From Bothriochloa decipiens (lineage: Eukaryota > Streptophyta > Magnoliopsida > Poales > Poaceae), in NCBI GenBank assembly GCA_023333625.1, contig CM041633.1:47539877-47603876 (forward strand): DNA of 64,000 bases, in the 5' to 3' direction. The position numbers were made by a program, and so were the translations under genes. The notes beneath the pieces are model-generated. The model saw only the letters and a program-made list of their open reading frames with translations, was not told where the DNA came from and did not search any database. Numbering within the stretch: position 1 is the stretch's first letter; every line of letters starts with the position of its first letter. This document shows positions 1 through 9,791 of the stretch, in pieces.

Positions 1-192
1 CCCTCAGATTTGAGCTGACGCAACATCAGCCAACCCCACAAATCTAGTCCCCTCCACACAAAACCCCACACCAGCCCCGCACAGGCACTCCGTATCTCGT
101 CGTCCCCGCAGTTCAGATTCGATTGAATACAGCACGTCACCCTCCCGCTACGAAGGGACACAGTAGAGAGAGAGAGAGAGAGGGGATCTCAC

Positions 193-389
193 CTTGATGG
201 CCTCGATGGCGTACTCAACCTGGAACAGCCGCCCCTCCGGCGAGAAGGTGTTCACCCCGCGGTCGTACTCCGTCCTGCAAACACCCCCCAAACACAAAAT
301 GCAGCCGCGTCAGCACACGACCCTCCGCCTCCGCCGGCCGACTGAATCCAAAGAGATCTGAAACTGGCTAGTCACCTTGTGAGAAACAT
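193..389 (-). CDS. PAE1: Proteasome subunit alpha type-5, first two exons (partial)
   Basis: Alpha-5 is one of seven subunits of the outer alpha ring of the 20S proteasome, which gates entry to the proteolytic chamber. Exon 1 (389-376) encodes MFLTR with a split codon. Its donor GT is at 375-374. Exon 2 (274-193) follows an AG acceptor at 276-275 and encodes 27 residues. It includes the alpha-type N-terminal signature YDRGVNTFSPEGRLFQVEYA and ends in phase 0 before a GTGAG donor. The start matches the conserved MFLTR..EYDRG start of alpha-5 proteins. The rest of the gene lies beyond the left edge, and intron 2 carries a short AG microsatellite near 164-182. RAD51 diverges from it on the other strand. 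Identification as alpha-5 rather than another alpha subunit rests on the MFLTR start. Confidence 0.93.
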
Positions 390-831
390 CCTGTCGGCGA
401 CGGCGGTGACGGCGGTCGGCGGATGCTGGACCGAGCAGGACCTCGCCGCCTGCCTCTCCTCTGCTTGCCGAGAGAGTTGAAGCGAACACAGGCGACGGCG
501 GCGCGAGCAGGGCCGTCCGCCATGTATATGGGCTGCCCGCGCAGGATCGGACGCCTCCCGGCCCAATGGGCTTCATTTCTGCTCGAAAAGAACTGAAACT
601 GAGATTGGATTGGTCCAGCCCATGGTCATCCTTTTTTTTTGAGCAGAATCCCATGGTCATCTTACTGTTCTCAATCAAAACGTGGGCGGGCTGACGGCCA
701 CTGGTTGGCCCATTTTACGGAGGCCCATGTGAGGTCCAGCAAATCCTCCCAGCCTCTGCTTTGCCTTGCCGCGCGCAGCATTTCTTCTCGTCGAGCAAAC
801 AGAGCAGCAGAGGTGAGAGGAGGAGGAGGCC
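390..831. promoter_or_regulatory. Short divergent promoter between proteasome alpha-5 and RAD51
   Basis: Only 442 bp separate the two start codons. No clear TATA box is seen. At least five TGGGCC/T (site II, TCP-binding type) hexamers occur on either strand at 560-565, 567-572, 617-622, 707-712 and 722-727. Such motifs are common in promoters of plant proliferation and housekeeping genes. A 12-bp direct repeat (619-630 and 650-661) flanks a T-rich stretch and may be an insertion scar. Shared regulation of the two genes is inference. Confidence 0.6.
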
Positions 832-3800
832 ATGTCGGCGGCGGCGCAGCAGAAGCAGAAGGCGGCGGCCTCGGCCTCGGCGGCGGGAGCGGAGCAGGAG
901 GAGGAGGTGGAGCACGGTCCATTCCCCATCGAGCAGCTCCAGGTACGGACCCGGCAGGCTCCTATCGGCCCCCGCCCAAACCCTACACAGCTTCCGGTTC
1001 TTGTTTCCCTCTCTCCGGAACGGGCGGCGTTTCCGAGGCCGAGGCTTTCTTGAGGTTCCGGCTTCGCTCGCGGGTTCGGGTTCTTTGGGGTGTGGAGCTG
1101 GTTTCTTGGCCGAAGAAATGGGAGGTTCTTGAGTCGTTTGCTCACCCCCTTGGTGGAGCCAGGGCAAACCTTTCTTGGATGTTCCGATCCGTGCGAGGAT
1201 GAATCCGCATTGGTTTTCCTTTTATTGCCGCGGTTTATTGACTGCGAGGAACTGGGTTCTTGATTGATTAGCTCGCCTTTTCCATGAATGACGCGAACAT
1301 CGTGAGAGATTCTGGAATTTCCTGTTCATGTGTGGTTGAATTGACATTGTCTCGGCAGATTCTTGGTTCTTGATAATTGGCCACTTCACATGAATGGCAT
1401 TCAAGCTTGAGCGTTTATTGTGGTTTGTTTGGTCCTTTCTACCATGGATTGCACAATTTTCAGTAATAAACAGTGTCAACGTTTAGTACATTCATTGCTG
1501 GTACTGAGATGATGTGCTTTCATTTGGAATCATAACTAGGCTCTCAAGTGGATTCATGGGACAATGGGTGGTTTCTTCTGAAATCTGCTTTGAAAAAATG
1601 AAGCATGCGGTCACCATCCTGTTTCTTTTGAGAACTGCTCTTCTGCAGTTGATTTCATGTCCCTACATCATTTCAGATGAGTCTGAATAACTTGCAGTTC
1701 ATTGTTGCCTGAACTATATTGGCCTCAAATAATTTCCTTGTGCAAACAACTTCTGAAATTGAGGAATTTGTTGCCTGAACTATTTTGACCTGTTGAGTAA
1801 TAACTGGCACAGTTGCAGTTCATTGCCTAAAGACATAGTGTTCTTCAATTAGCTCAATAGTCAATATACATGTAAAGGCTCTTATGATTGCATTTTGCAA
1901 TTTCTTTCTATTCCCTTGTTTAATTTCCATTTAGGTAGCTGACTAACTGCAACTAGTTTCTTGAAACATAAAAAAGGCTCATTGCTCTGTTAACATTAGA
2001 TTTTCTGTGCAATTTGTGGTCTAGGCTTCTGGAATAGCTGCATTGGATGTGAAAAAGCTCAAAGATTCTGGTCTGCACACCGTGGAGGCTGTGGCTTACA
2101 CTCCAAGGAAAGATCTCTTGCAGATCAAAGGAATAAGTGAAGCTAAAGTTGACAAGATAATTGAAGCAGGCAAGCAATATGGGACTGTATATGTATTGAA
2201 ACTGTATTAAGGCTATGTTGTATGGAAGTGCTGTTGGGCACTTTTGAACTCATAACTGTCTACAAACCTTTTGCAGCATCCAAAATAGTTCCACTGGGAT
2301 TTACAAGTGCCAGTCAACTACATGCGCAGCGGCTGGAGATTATTCAAGTTACAACTGGATCAAGAGAGCTTGATAAGATCTTGGAGGGTAATGAGCTTGT
2401 TCCATGATCTTACTTTTCCTGCAGAACTTATACTAGTTACAGTGATTTAGTGTTCTGTTATGACTTATGACATACCTGCTACAGGTGGGATAGAAACAGG
2501 ATCTATCACAGAGATATATGGTGAGTTCCGCTCTGGAAAGACTCAATTGTGTCACACCCTTTGTGTTACATGTCAGGTGAGATTTGTTTTTGTCTATCAA
2601 CCCCTTCTTGGCTTTTCCCATTTTATTTTATTGAAGTAAAACATGTAAACGATATACATTGCAGCTTCCATTGGACCAAGGTGGCGGTGAAGGAAAAGCT
2701 TTGTACATTGATGCAGAGGGAACATTCAGACCACAAAGGCTCCTGCAGATAGCTGACAGGTGATACCTTAGCTGCAGTTTTTTTAGTTTTTATAACATAT
2801 TTGATCGCTAAACATGCTCATACTGGAACCTAGGTTTGGGCTCAATGGTGCTGATGTGCTGGAGAATGTGGCTTATGCCAGAGCTTATAATACAGATCAT
2901 CAATCCAGACTTCTGCTGGAGGCAGCTTCCATGATGATAGAGACAAGGCAAGCCCAACATATTGGTCTGAGTCTACATGTGAACTATGTTACTTTGAGCA
3001 CATAAGCATGCTTGACTTTCTCTTATAGTTGTGCACTAGGCAAATAAATTAAAATTGATTGGTTATCTTTTGTTTTGTGAATCAAAGGGATCATGCCTTA
3101 GTTAAAGTATTGATCCTTTGTACCCACATAACGGTTCCATGTGACATTAAAATAAAAATGCAACTCTCATATTGAACTGAACTTCACTACTGTTTACTCC
3201 CTCCATCCCAAATTATAAGACGTTTTGGCATTTCTAGATATATAACTTTTGCTATGCACTTAGATATACACTATGTCTAGATACATAGTAAAAGAAATGT
3301 ATCTAGAAAAGCGAAAACATCTTATAATTTGGAGCAGAGAAGTACACATTAGTATTGTCCCAAAAGTATCCCAAATTTGTCCATTACATGTTGTCATCCA
3401 TATGAGCTAACTAGCTAAAATATGGAATGGTTAATCAGCTGAGGTATGTTTATCATACCAAACCTTGCATTAGGTTCAGCTAGTTAATTGTATGCTGGAT
3501 TACTGGTTTGTCTGTTGGCATATACAAATGCAGTGTTTGCTACATAGTCTAACTTACATGATGTGCTGCTTCATGATGTCCCTGGAACATCTACTCTGCC
3601 AATCAAACTGTGTTTCATTAATTCTGTTTACTCTGCCAATGCCTGTGCTTGTTGATTCTCAGTGTATACTTGTTATGAAAGCTAGTGATTACGGAGGTAG
3701 CTTGGGTAGAATTTCTAATTTGAATATCTATATTTGCAGGTTTGCTCTAATGGTTGTCGACAGTGCCACAGCTCTGTACAGAACTGATTTCTCAGGAAGA

Positions 3801-4374
3801 GGGGAGCTATCGGCTAGGCAAATGCATATGGCTAAGTTCCTGAGGAGCCTTCAGAAGTTAGCAGATGAGGTTGTTATAATATTTTTCTATCCTCAAAAAC
3901 ACCAAGTATTCTCTTTATGGTTGTTGTCTTAGCTTTCAGTCAAATGAAAATGCTGTTTGCACTGTGGATATCCCTTCATATTTGTTTGCTTTTCTTAATT
4001 TGATTTGATTGACCATGGCAGTTTGGAGTTGCTGTGGTTATCACCAATCAAGTAGTAGCACAAGTGGATGGCTCTGCTATGTTTGCCGGACCACAGATCA
4101 AGCCCATTGGTGGTAACATCATGGCTCATGCTTCCACAACAAGGTACATTATGCCAGTTATGACGAACTAACTGGTTTCGGTTCGGTTCTGTTCTGTTCC
4201 TATCCATATTGTTTCTTAAAATATCGATACTGTCTCCAACTCTCCATCAGGCTTGCTCTTCGCAAGGGAAGAGGGGAGGAGCGAATTTGTAAAGTAATAA
4301 GCTCTCCCTGCCTGGCTGAAGCTGAAGCAAGGTTTCAGATAGCTCCTGAAGGCGTTGCAGATGTCAAGGATTGA
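832..4374 (+). CDS. RAD51: RAD51 recombinase, nine exons, complete
   Basis: Encodes a 347-residue RecA-family ATPase that forms nucleoprotein filaments on single-stranded DNA for homologous repair and meiotic strand exchange. Exons: 832-942, 2025-2169, 2277-2387, 2485-2576, 2665-2759, 2834-2947, 3740-3869, 4022-4143, 4251-4374. The spliced frame is open throughout and ends VADVKD-stop. Seen in order: N-terminal helix-hairpin-helix region (about residues 38-85), FTSA polymerisation motif (94-97), Walker A GEFRSGKT (135-142), Walker B LMVVD (226-230), and DNA-binding loop 2 around QIKPIGGN. Introns after exons 2 and 6 use GC donors (2170-2171, 2948-2949); reading them as GT introns breaks the frame. 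The start is the only ATG preceding the conserved EHGPFPIEQLQ block. It is slightly longer at the N terminus than maize RAD51A (Ala/Gln/Glu-rich). A MITE sits in intron 6. Confidence 0.97.
3197..3342. mobile_element. Stowaway-like MITE in RAD51 intron 6
   Basis: A 146-bp element flanked by TA dinucleotides (3195-3196 and 3343-3344). It begins CTCCCTCCATCCCAAATTAT, and the other end is the approximate reverse complement (cttataatttggagcagag). This is the Tc1/mariner-type Stowaway terminal pattern common in grasses. It has no coding capacity. It lies well inside the ~790 bp intron, away from the splice sites. Confidence 0.85.
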
Positions 4375-4804
4375 GGCTGTCTTATCTTTGCTTACAGTGC
4401 TCAGTGGCTTAATCTCCAGTGCTTGTGTGCTATCTGCTTTGTCATTCCTTGGGTGAGCTGCTGAGTTTCCCCACTTTGATGTACAAAACACGCTTTCGCA
4501 GATGTGGTTCCACCTGTAACTGATCCGAGCATCCTGCTGTAAAAAGAAGCGATGCCTGTTGCCCTGTTGTGTGTTGCATGAGACCTGACAACTGCAACAA
4601 TATTAATTATAGTTATGATGTATCAAATATCAGTTCAGTACCTATTTTTGCGTTTATTTGTTCAATTATCACAGAAATTGCTGGATGTTCAGTGTGTAGA
4701 TAATGATTCACAGAACAATGATCGATCCTGATAATGTAGAAGTGAATGTGACAATACATGACTCCAGTCGACACGACTTTGAGTTCTTCACTGTTGCCAC
4801 AGGT

Positions 4805-5031
4805 TGCCAGGCAGTCGAAGTTTGCACACATTATGTTATTGATGAGGAGCTTTCAGAAGTTTGCTGATGAGGTCAGTTGTATGATAGCATTCTTTTATTT
4901 TTTTTCCATTGAGAAAATTGTAGCCTTTACCTTTATCGCTATGTCTTAGCTTTTGTTCAAATGAAAATTCTGTTTACAATTTGTTGGATTTTGCTTAATT
5001 TGATTTTATTACTCACAGCACTTTATAGAAA
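4805..5031 (+). pseudogene. Decayed duplicate of RAD51 exon 7 and intron 7
   Basis: About 430 bp after the RAD51 stop, the sequence encodes a block reading LMRSFQKFADE. This resembles FLRSLQKLADE at the end of RAD51 exon 7 (3830-3869). The homology continues into the following non-coding DNA: the tgtcttagctttcagtcaaatgaaaa block of intron 7 has a close counterpart at 4945-4970, followed by a TTAATTTGATTT-like stretch and an AG-ending acceptor near 5020. The exon-8 sequence that should follow is not recognisable. This is a partial tandem copy that cannot encode a recombinase. Confidence 0.65.
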
Positions 5032-5679
5032 AGAAGGATGGAACCACCATTGATGCCAGCAAGTTGCTTCTCTCATGAATGTTACCCACATGCCACTATA
5101 CACCTTGATGTCAGTTGTTCCATAGATAAAAACTAAATGTACGGTCTTTACCATAGATTATATTTTTCTAGCTGCATAATCATAGGTATAAAGACTCCAG
5201 TAAAAATGTATTTTTCTGACAGCATCTTATTCATTATTAACATCAAATGTTGAATGGGATTTGGGAGAAAGCTAAGAAGTACTTAATTTAACAGACTAAT
5301 TTCACATATACACAATCCCTCTAAACGAATTTTACAGTCCAATGTCCAAACCCAATTAAGAGGACGGGATTTCAGATTTGGGAAGAAGGCATAAAACTCA
5401 CAAGCACTCACCAGAGCAGCGCTCGGGATTGGGCGACCGGCCAGCTGCTTGGCGCCCGCCGCCACCGGCGGATGTGGGCGCGCCGTTTGGCCACGCGGTG
5501 CCGGTGTGCCTCGCTGGCGCCATAGGGGGCACGCTCGGCGATGCGGCGACCACGCAGGCGGGGGTGGGGCACCGAGGCAGCGCCCGGCGGGGGTCGGACC
5601 TCGGTCGGCGGACGCCTGCACTGCAGAAGTTGCACCGACTCAGGCGGTCGGGGCAGGGGGACAGGAGAGGCATTGGCAG
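5032..5679. other. Intergenic, with an unassigned GC-rich block at ~5400-5670
   Basis: The first 350 bp are ordinary AT-rich intergenic DNA. From about 5400 to 5670 base composition changes sharply to GC-rich and several frames are open, including proline/alanine/glycine-rich ones on both strands. No conserved domain, splice pattern or start context is recognised. It may be a captured exon fragment or the flank of the adjacent MULE derivative. The block ends at the 9-bp target duplication of that element. Confidence 0.4.
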
Positions 5680-6284
5680 GTTTTTTTTTATTATTTTTTT
5701 AAATTTTTTTTATAATTTTAATTTTTTGTTTCGAAATATGACAGAGCTAGTCGTTCACAGTGGGCGTTTTTTAAAAACCGCCCACTGTGTGGGCGTTATA
5801 TGTGACGTGGCACAGGCACCGGCCGGCTGCCGCGCCCACATCCGCCGGTGGCGCCCACATCCGCCGTAAAACGCCCACATAGGCTGGGTATATGTGGGCG
5901 GAGCCCAAAAAATTAGGCGGTGGCGCCGTTGAATGGGATCTGAAGAGGAAGGCTGGGTATATATAGGCGGAGCCCAAAAAACGCCCACTGTGTGGGCGTT
6001 TTTTGGCTGCTCCGAGACCCGCCCGTAAAACAGCGCGTATTTTTGCAGGCGGCCCCCTCGTCACCAAAAAACGCCCACGCAGTGGGCGTTTTTTGGGCGC
6101 CAGTGGGCCGCCCGCAAAAGCCGGCACCGGCGACGGCCGGCCCTGTGCCACGTCACATATAATGTCCACACAGTGGGCGTTTTTTAAAAAACGCCCACTG
6201 TGAACGACTAGTTCTGTCATATTTTGAAACAAAAAAATTAAAATTATAAATTTTTTTTAAAAAAATTAAAAATAAAAAAAATTC
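5680..6284. mobile_element. Miniature non-autonomous MULE (foldback type)
   Basis: A 605-bp element flanked by an imperfect 9-bp duplication, CATTGGCAG (5671-5679) and CATCGGCAG (6285-6293); 9 bp is the size Mutator-like elements make. Both ends are the same AT-rich block (ATAATTTTAATTTTTTGTTTCG inverted at the right end) followed by palindromic ACGCCCACtGTGTGGGCGT modules. The interior closely matches the TIRs of the large MULE at 7083-13315, including a GCTGGGTATATATAGGCGGAG stretch. It is therefore a deletion derivative in which the two long TIRs nearly touch. It has no transposase. Confidence 0.8.
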
Positions 6285-7082
6285 CATCGGCAGCCAAGTG
6301 GTGTGCCGGGCCAAATTTCTTTGGGCTGCAATGTACTAAAAACTTTTGGGCCAAATTTTGGGGTACTTCTAGGCCTACTTGGACTTACCTTCAAGACCCA
6401 TCACTATTCCAGAAAGAGAAAAAAATCTATCTTATATCAGAAATAAAAAATAAACTTTATCTCTGTCTAATAATAAATCACCAAAATTTCCTCTGACTAT
6501 TTTGTCCGTCCCTTTTTTCTTCCGCCGTGCCCAAATCCGGATCGGCCAGCATCTATTACGGCAAGAAGTGGCGCGTGTCTAAGTCAGCACTAATTAATCA
6601 AAGATAATTGGCTGCTGCATATACGCATGCATGCATGAAGATTTTCATCAATCCGAACAGAAAATAGTAGTACGGTTGTACCGGCGTGTCATTTATTTTT
6701 ACAACAGCATAATTTATATATATTAGTCCAGCCATATTACACAGAGGTCTTTCAAGAAAGACCTTGTTACATTAATGTCCTGTCATGTAAAAGGAAGACA
6801 GTAGCGTCGACTGAGGCACAGTGCTGGATAATTCTGCCGATGTGGGGTATTCGTAGGGCCGTCAAGGACGCGTGTACCTGGATGAACTGACCGCGCATAG
6901 CGATGGTGAAGAGTGAGTTGGTGGAGCTATGAAAGAAGAAACCAGAGGATGTTGTTGACATCGTTGCTAGAAATAGAAGTAGCTGGAACCGAAGACCCAG
7001 GTAAATGCAGAGTTGTCGACACGATACTAGAGAAATAGCTGTTTAATTGGGTTAGATGACATCTGGACAGGCTACATTGCAT
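6285..7082. other. Intergenic, no gene recognised
   Basis: AT-rich DNA separating the miniature MULE from the large one. A 64-codon minus-strand reading frame (6767-6961) has no recognisable motif and is probably chance. No tRNA, repeat array or splice-linked exon was seen. Confidence 0.5.
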
Positions 7083-7606
7083 GAATTTTTTTATTTTTAA
7101 TTTTTTAAAAAATAATTTACAATTTTAATTTTTTGTTTCGAAATATGACAGAACTAGTCGCCCACAGTGGGCGTTTTTTAAAAAACGCCCACTGTGTGGG
7201 CGTTATATGTGACGTGGCACAGGGCCGGCCGCCGCCGGTGCCGGCTTTTGCGGGCGGTCCCTGGCGCCCAAAAAACGCCCACTGCGTGGGCGTTTTTTTG
7301 TGGCGAGGGGGCCGCCTGCAAAAGTGCGCGCTGTTTTGCGGGCGGGCCTCGAAGCAGCCAAAAAACGCCCATTTTGCGCGCCAGGCGGCCGCCTGCAAAA
7401 CTGGCGAGGCCGGCCGCGCACTTTTGCAGGCAGCCCCCTGGCGCGCAAAAAAACGCCCACACAGTGGGCGTTTTTTGGCCTCCGCCTATCTATATCCAGC
7501 CCCCTCTTCAGATTTTCATTATATTCACTAAATTTTCCGGAAAAAAAGAAAGAGGAGAGGAGGGAGGGGAAGGAAGTAAACGGCGAAGCCCTGTCAGTTG
7601 AGCGTA
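7083..7606 (+). repeat. Left terminal inverted repeat of the large MULE
   Basis: Matches the reverse complement of 12901-13315. The left copy is about 110 bp longer, chiefly from an extra GC-rich module near 7368-7450. Within the TIR, GCCCACAGTGGGCGTT and AACGCCCACTGTGTGGGCGTT form nested hairpins. The inner end is a purine-rich stretch (7545-7580). Confidence 0.85.
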
Positions 7607-7740
7607 GCCGTACCAATGAGTTTGTGGGAGAGGATAGTGGTTCTGAAGATGAAGACTTGCTTCCCGGTTATGTTTTGGATTATTAGGGCCGTTTTGTTAG
7701 ATAAATTCGGATTAGTAGCTCATCGCCCTAGCGGACCTAT

Positions 7741-7836
7741 AATTTTGGAATGTATTAGTTGTGTTCGAAAGGGTACGAATAAGGAACCGACGGGGATTTC
7801 TAGATATAGTACTCAAAAGAATCGTCACAATACGGC
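7741..7836 (+). pseudogene. rpl33: Captured fragment of plastid ribosomal protein L33 gene
   Basis: The plus-strand frame reads ILECISCVRKG and then GISRYSTQKNRHNT. These are the conserved core of chloroplast ribosomal protein bL33, encoded by rpl33 in the grass plastid genome. The normal N-terminal MAKGKDVR start and the C-terminal half with FCRYC..HT..EIKK are absent, so only about 32 of 66 codons remain. The fragment lies between the left TIR and the mobile-domain exons and is joined at both ends to unrelated sequence. Plastid DNA was evidently transferred to the nucleus and then acquired by, or inserted into, this MULE. No function is expected unless it is part of a chimeric transcript. 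Confidence 0.8.
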
Positions 7837-8499
7837 AGGGCCCCGACGGAAAACGAAGAATATAACAAAAGGTAAATTTTGATAAAAGAAAAGTGCGTAT
7901 CATACATCAAGATAGTAATTACATCGTACAGGGTACTACTGTCCCCGAGCCTGTCCCTGCCCCTACCCTCTACCCCTCTTCGGCCTCCTCGGTCGCACGT
8001 GCCCCGACGAGTAGGTGTGGTGATCCGGTGGAACACCTCGAGTCGCACAGACGTGCTGCACTGGAGTCATCTGTGATAACTCCTGCGTGTAGGGCGAAGG
8101 TGCTCCTGCAAGCTGTGAAGGGCCGATCTCGACCTCCTCGTCGCTGATCGGTGCGTCAGTGGGGGGTCATTAGGTAGTCGGAAGGTCCGCAAGGAGGTGC
8201 CGGATCCCTGGGCCGACGTCGAAGCTGCTCCCTGCGCGGAGGTACCCACTCCATGGGGCGAAGGCCAGACTCCCCAGGCTGCTCCCTGAGAGGAGGTACC
8301 CACTCCATGGGGCGAAGGCCAGGCTCCTCAGGCTGCTCCCTGAGCGGAGGAACCCTCACCATGGGCCGACGCGCTGGGTGGAGCATGAGTGAAGTGCCTG
8401 GATGCCTCTGCTCCGTGCACCGAGGAACCTGCTCCGGAGGAACGAAGGTACGGCGTAGAGAACGCTGTGAAAGGTGTTGTCGTAAGTCACACAGTCATC

Positions 8500-9670
8500 C
8501 AGATTGGAAAAACATAGGTAGACGAGGTGGGGTACACGGAGTTACCTCTGGCCTGGGGTGCAGAAGGACGTGCTGCGGGTGCCGGTGTAGAAATTCGAGA
8601 CGCTGCGTCGGAGGTCCAACAAGTCAGAGCCCTCAGCACGGATCTAAGTGTCGTACGCATCCGCGTGTACGAGGTGCGCTGCTCGTCCACTGTCAACGCC
8701 AAGCCACCCTCCAAGCGGCGGCACACGGAGTCAACCTCCGTGTAAAGTAGTTGTGCACCGTTGACCTAATTTCAGTTTTAAGTTAGATGAAAGATATACG
8801 TAATGAACTACTAATATATATGAGAGATTCAAGTACTCACAGCGCGGAAGTAATCCTGATCACGGTGCGCAGGGTAAGCGTCACCCACGGCGGCGACGTG
8901 TGGGTGCTGCTCCGTAGGAACGAAGGTGACACGTGTGCGGGTACGAGGCTGGTACCACCGGAGGTAGTTCATGTACGAGTCCTCGGTGTGGGGGCGGTAC
9001 TCCTCAATGACGTCCTCTGTGGCAAGCAACCAGTCGTCCACGTATGGCTGTAGACGTGGAACCCATAAGTTGCCGCCGACCTGTCCCCTCCGAGTCAGCC
9101 TGAACACAAATTTGAGTAAGACATGTTTATTGCGATTAATTTTTGAAAGTCAGTTGTTAGTAGTACTTACCTGTGAGCATCTGCAGGGACGGTATGGATG
9201 ATAGGGGCGGGGGACGGCTGCATGAGACCGAACTGGCGCAAAACACGCCCTGGGCAGTGCGGTTCGACGAATATGTCGAACACCATCGGTCGGAGCGTCA
9301 GCCAGAAGGCCTGGTCACGTGTGCACAACGTGGACAGCCCAAGGGGAGCTCGTGCGTGGATAGCCTCCTGGCTGTAAGGCTCCCAGATCACGTCGGTCAG
9401 CTGTATCCTATCGAACTCCAGCATAAACTCGTTTTACGACCGCGTGACCTGCCCATGTGCCCATCGTCGCTGAAATATAACAATCAATAGGTTAGAAGGT
9501 ACGATACGAATTAACTATATACGTCAGCTAGGAACACGAACCTGACGACGGCACCAGACTGTACCCATGGTGGGGAAGTCCTCGGGCGGATGCTGCAAGT
9601 ACAGGTCGTCCTCGTAGGCGGAGTGATCCACCACAGGTCGACCAATCGCGAACCGTTCAGCTGCCCATAG
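8500..9670 (-). pseudogene. Plant mobile domain (PMD, aminotransferase-like) exons inside the MULE
   Basis: Minus-strand exons with good splice sites. Exon A, 9670-9542 (acceptor CTACAG, donor CAG|GT), has ERFAIGRPVVDHSAY and DFPTMGTVWC. Exon B, 9469-9171, has LTDVIWEPYSQEAIHARAPL and GRVLRQFG. Exon C, 9099-8841, has GGNLWVPRL, VDDWLLATEDVIEEYRPHTE and YLRWYQPRTRTRV. A further probable exon ends near 8500, followed by a Gly/Ser/Pro-rich repeat tail. Phases agree across A-B and B-C. These are motifs of the plant mobile domain family (MAIN/MAIL-related, PF10536), often carried by transposons. Exon B contains an in-frame TAA (9434-9436), so the copy is broken. The first exon lies only about 120 bp past the transposase stop with no own start seen. 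The exons may be the 3' part of a transposase-PMD composite gene. Confidence 0.75.
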
Positions 9671-9791
9671 CTGTAGAAGGAGGGGGCAACCAGTGAGCAA
9701 AGATAGGTTGAAACAACAAGTTTGTTCACTTCAGTTACAACAAAGCAAAAACCGTACATTACATAATCTTAACCAAGCTTACTACACATCA

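Noticed and set aside
639..1202. Gly-rich frame overlapping RAD51 exon 1 and intron 1
   Set aside because: The exon 1/2 join of RAD51 is certain from protein identity. This frame reads through the intron in another phase.
4026..4374. Possibility that the recombinase is DMC1 or archaeal-type RadA
   Set aside because: The N-terminal EHGPFPIEQLQ block and the continuous match to plant RAD51 through VADVKD identify RAD51. DMC1 differs at both ends.
5378..5869. Long GC-rich plus-strand frame before and into the miniature MULE
   Set aside because: It crosses the target duplication and continues into TIR sequence, has no domain, and equally long frames exist on the other strand. Open frames here reflect composition.
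7133..7531. Open frames within the MULE TIRs on both strands
   Set aside because: They arise from the repeated GGGCGTTTTTT palindromes and recur in all TIR copies in several phases. No protein evidence.
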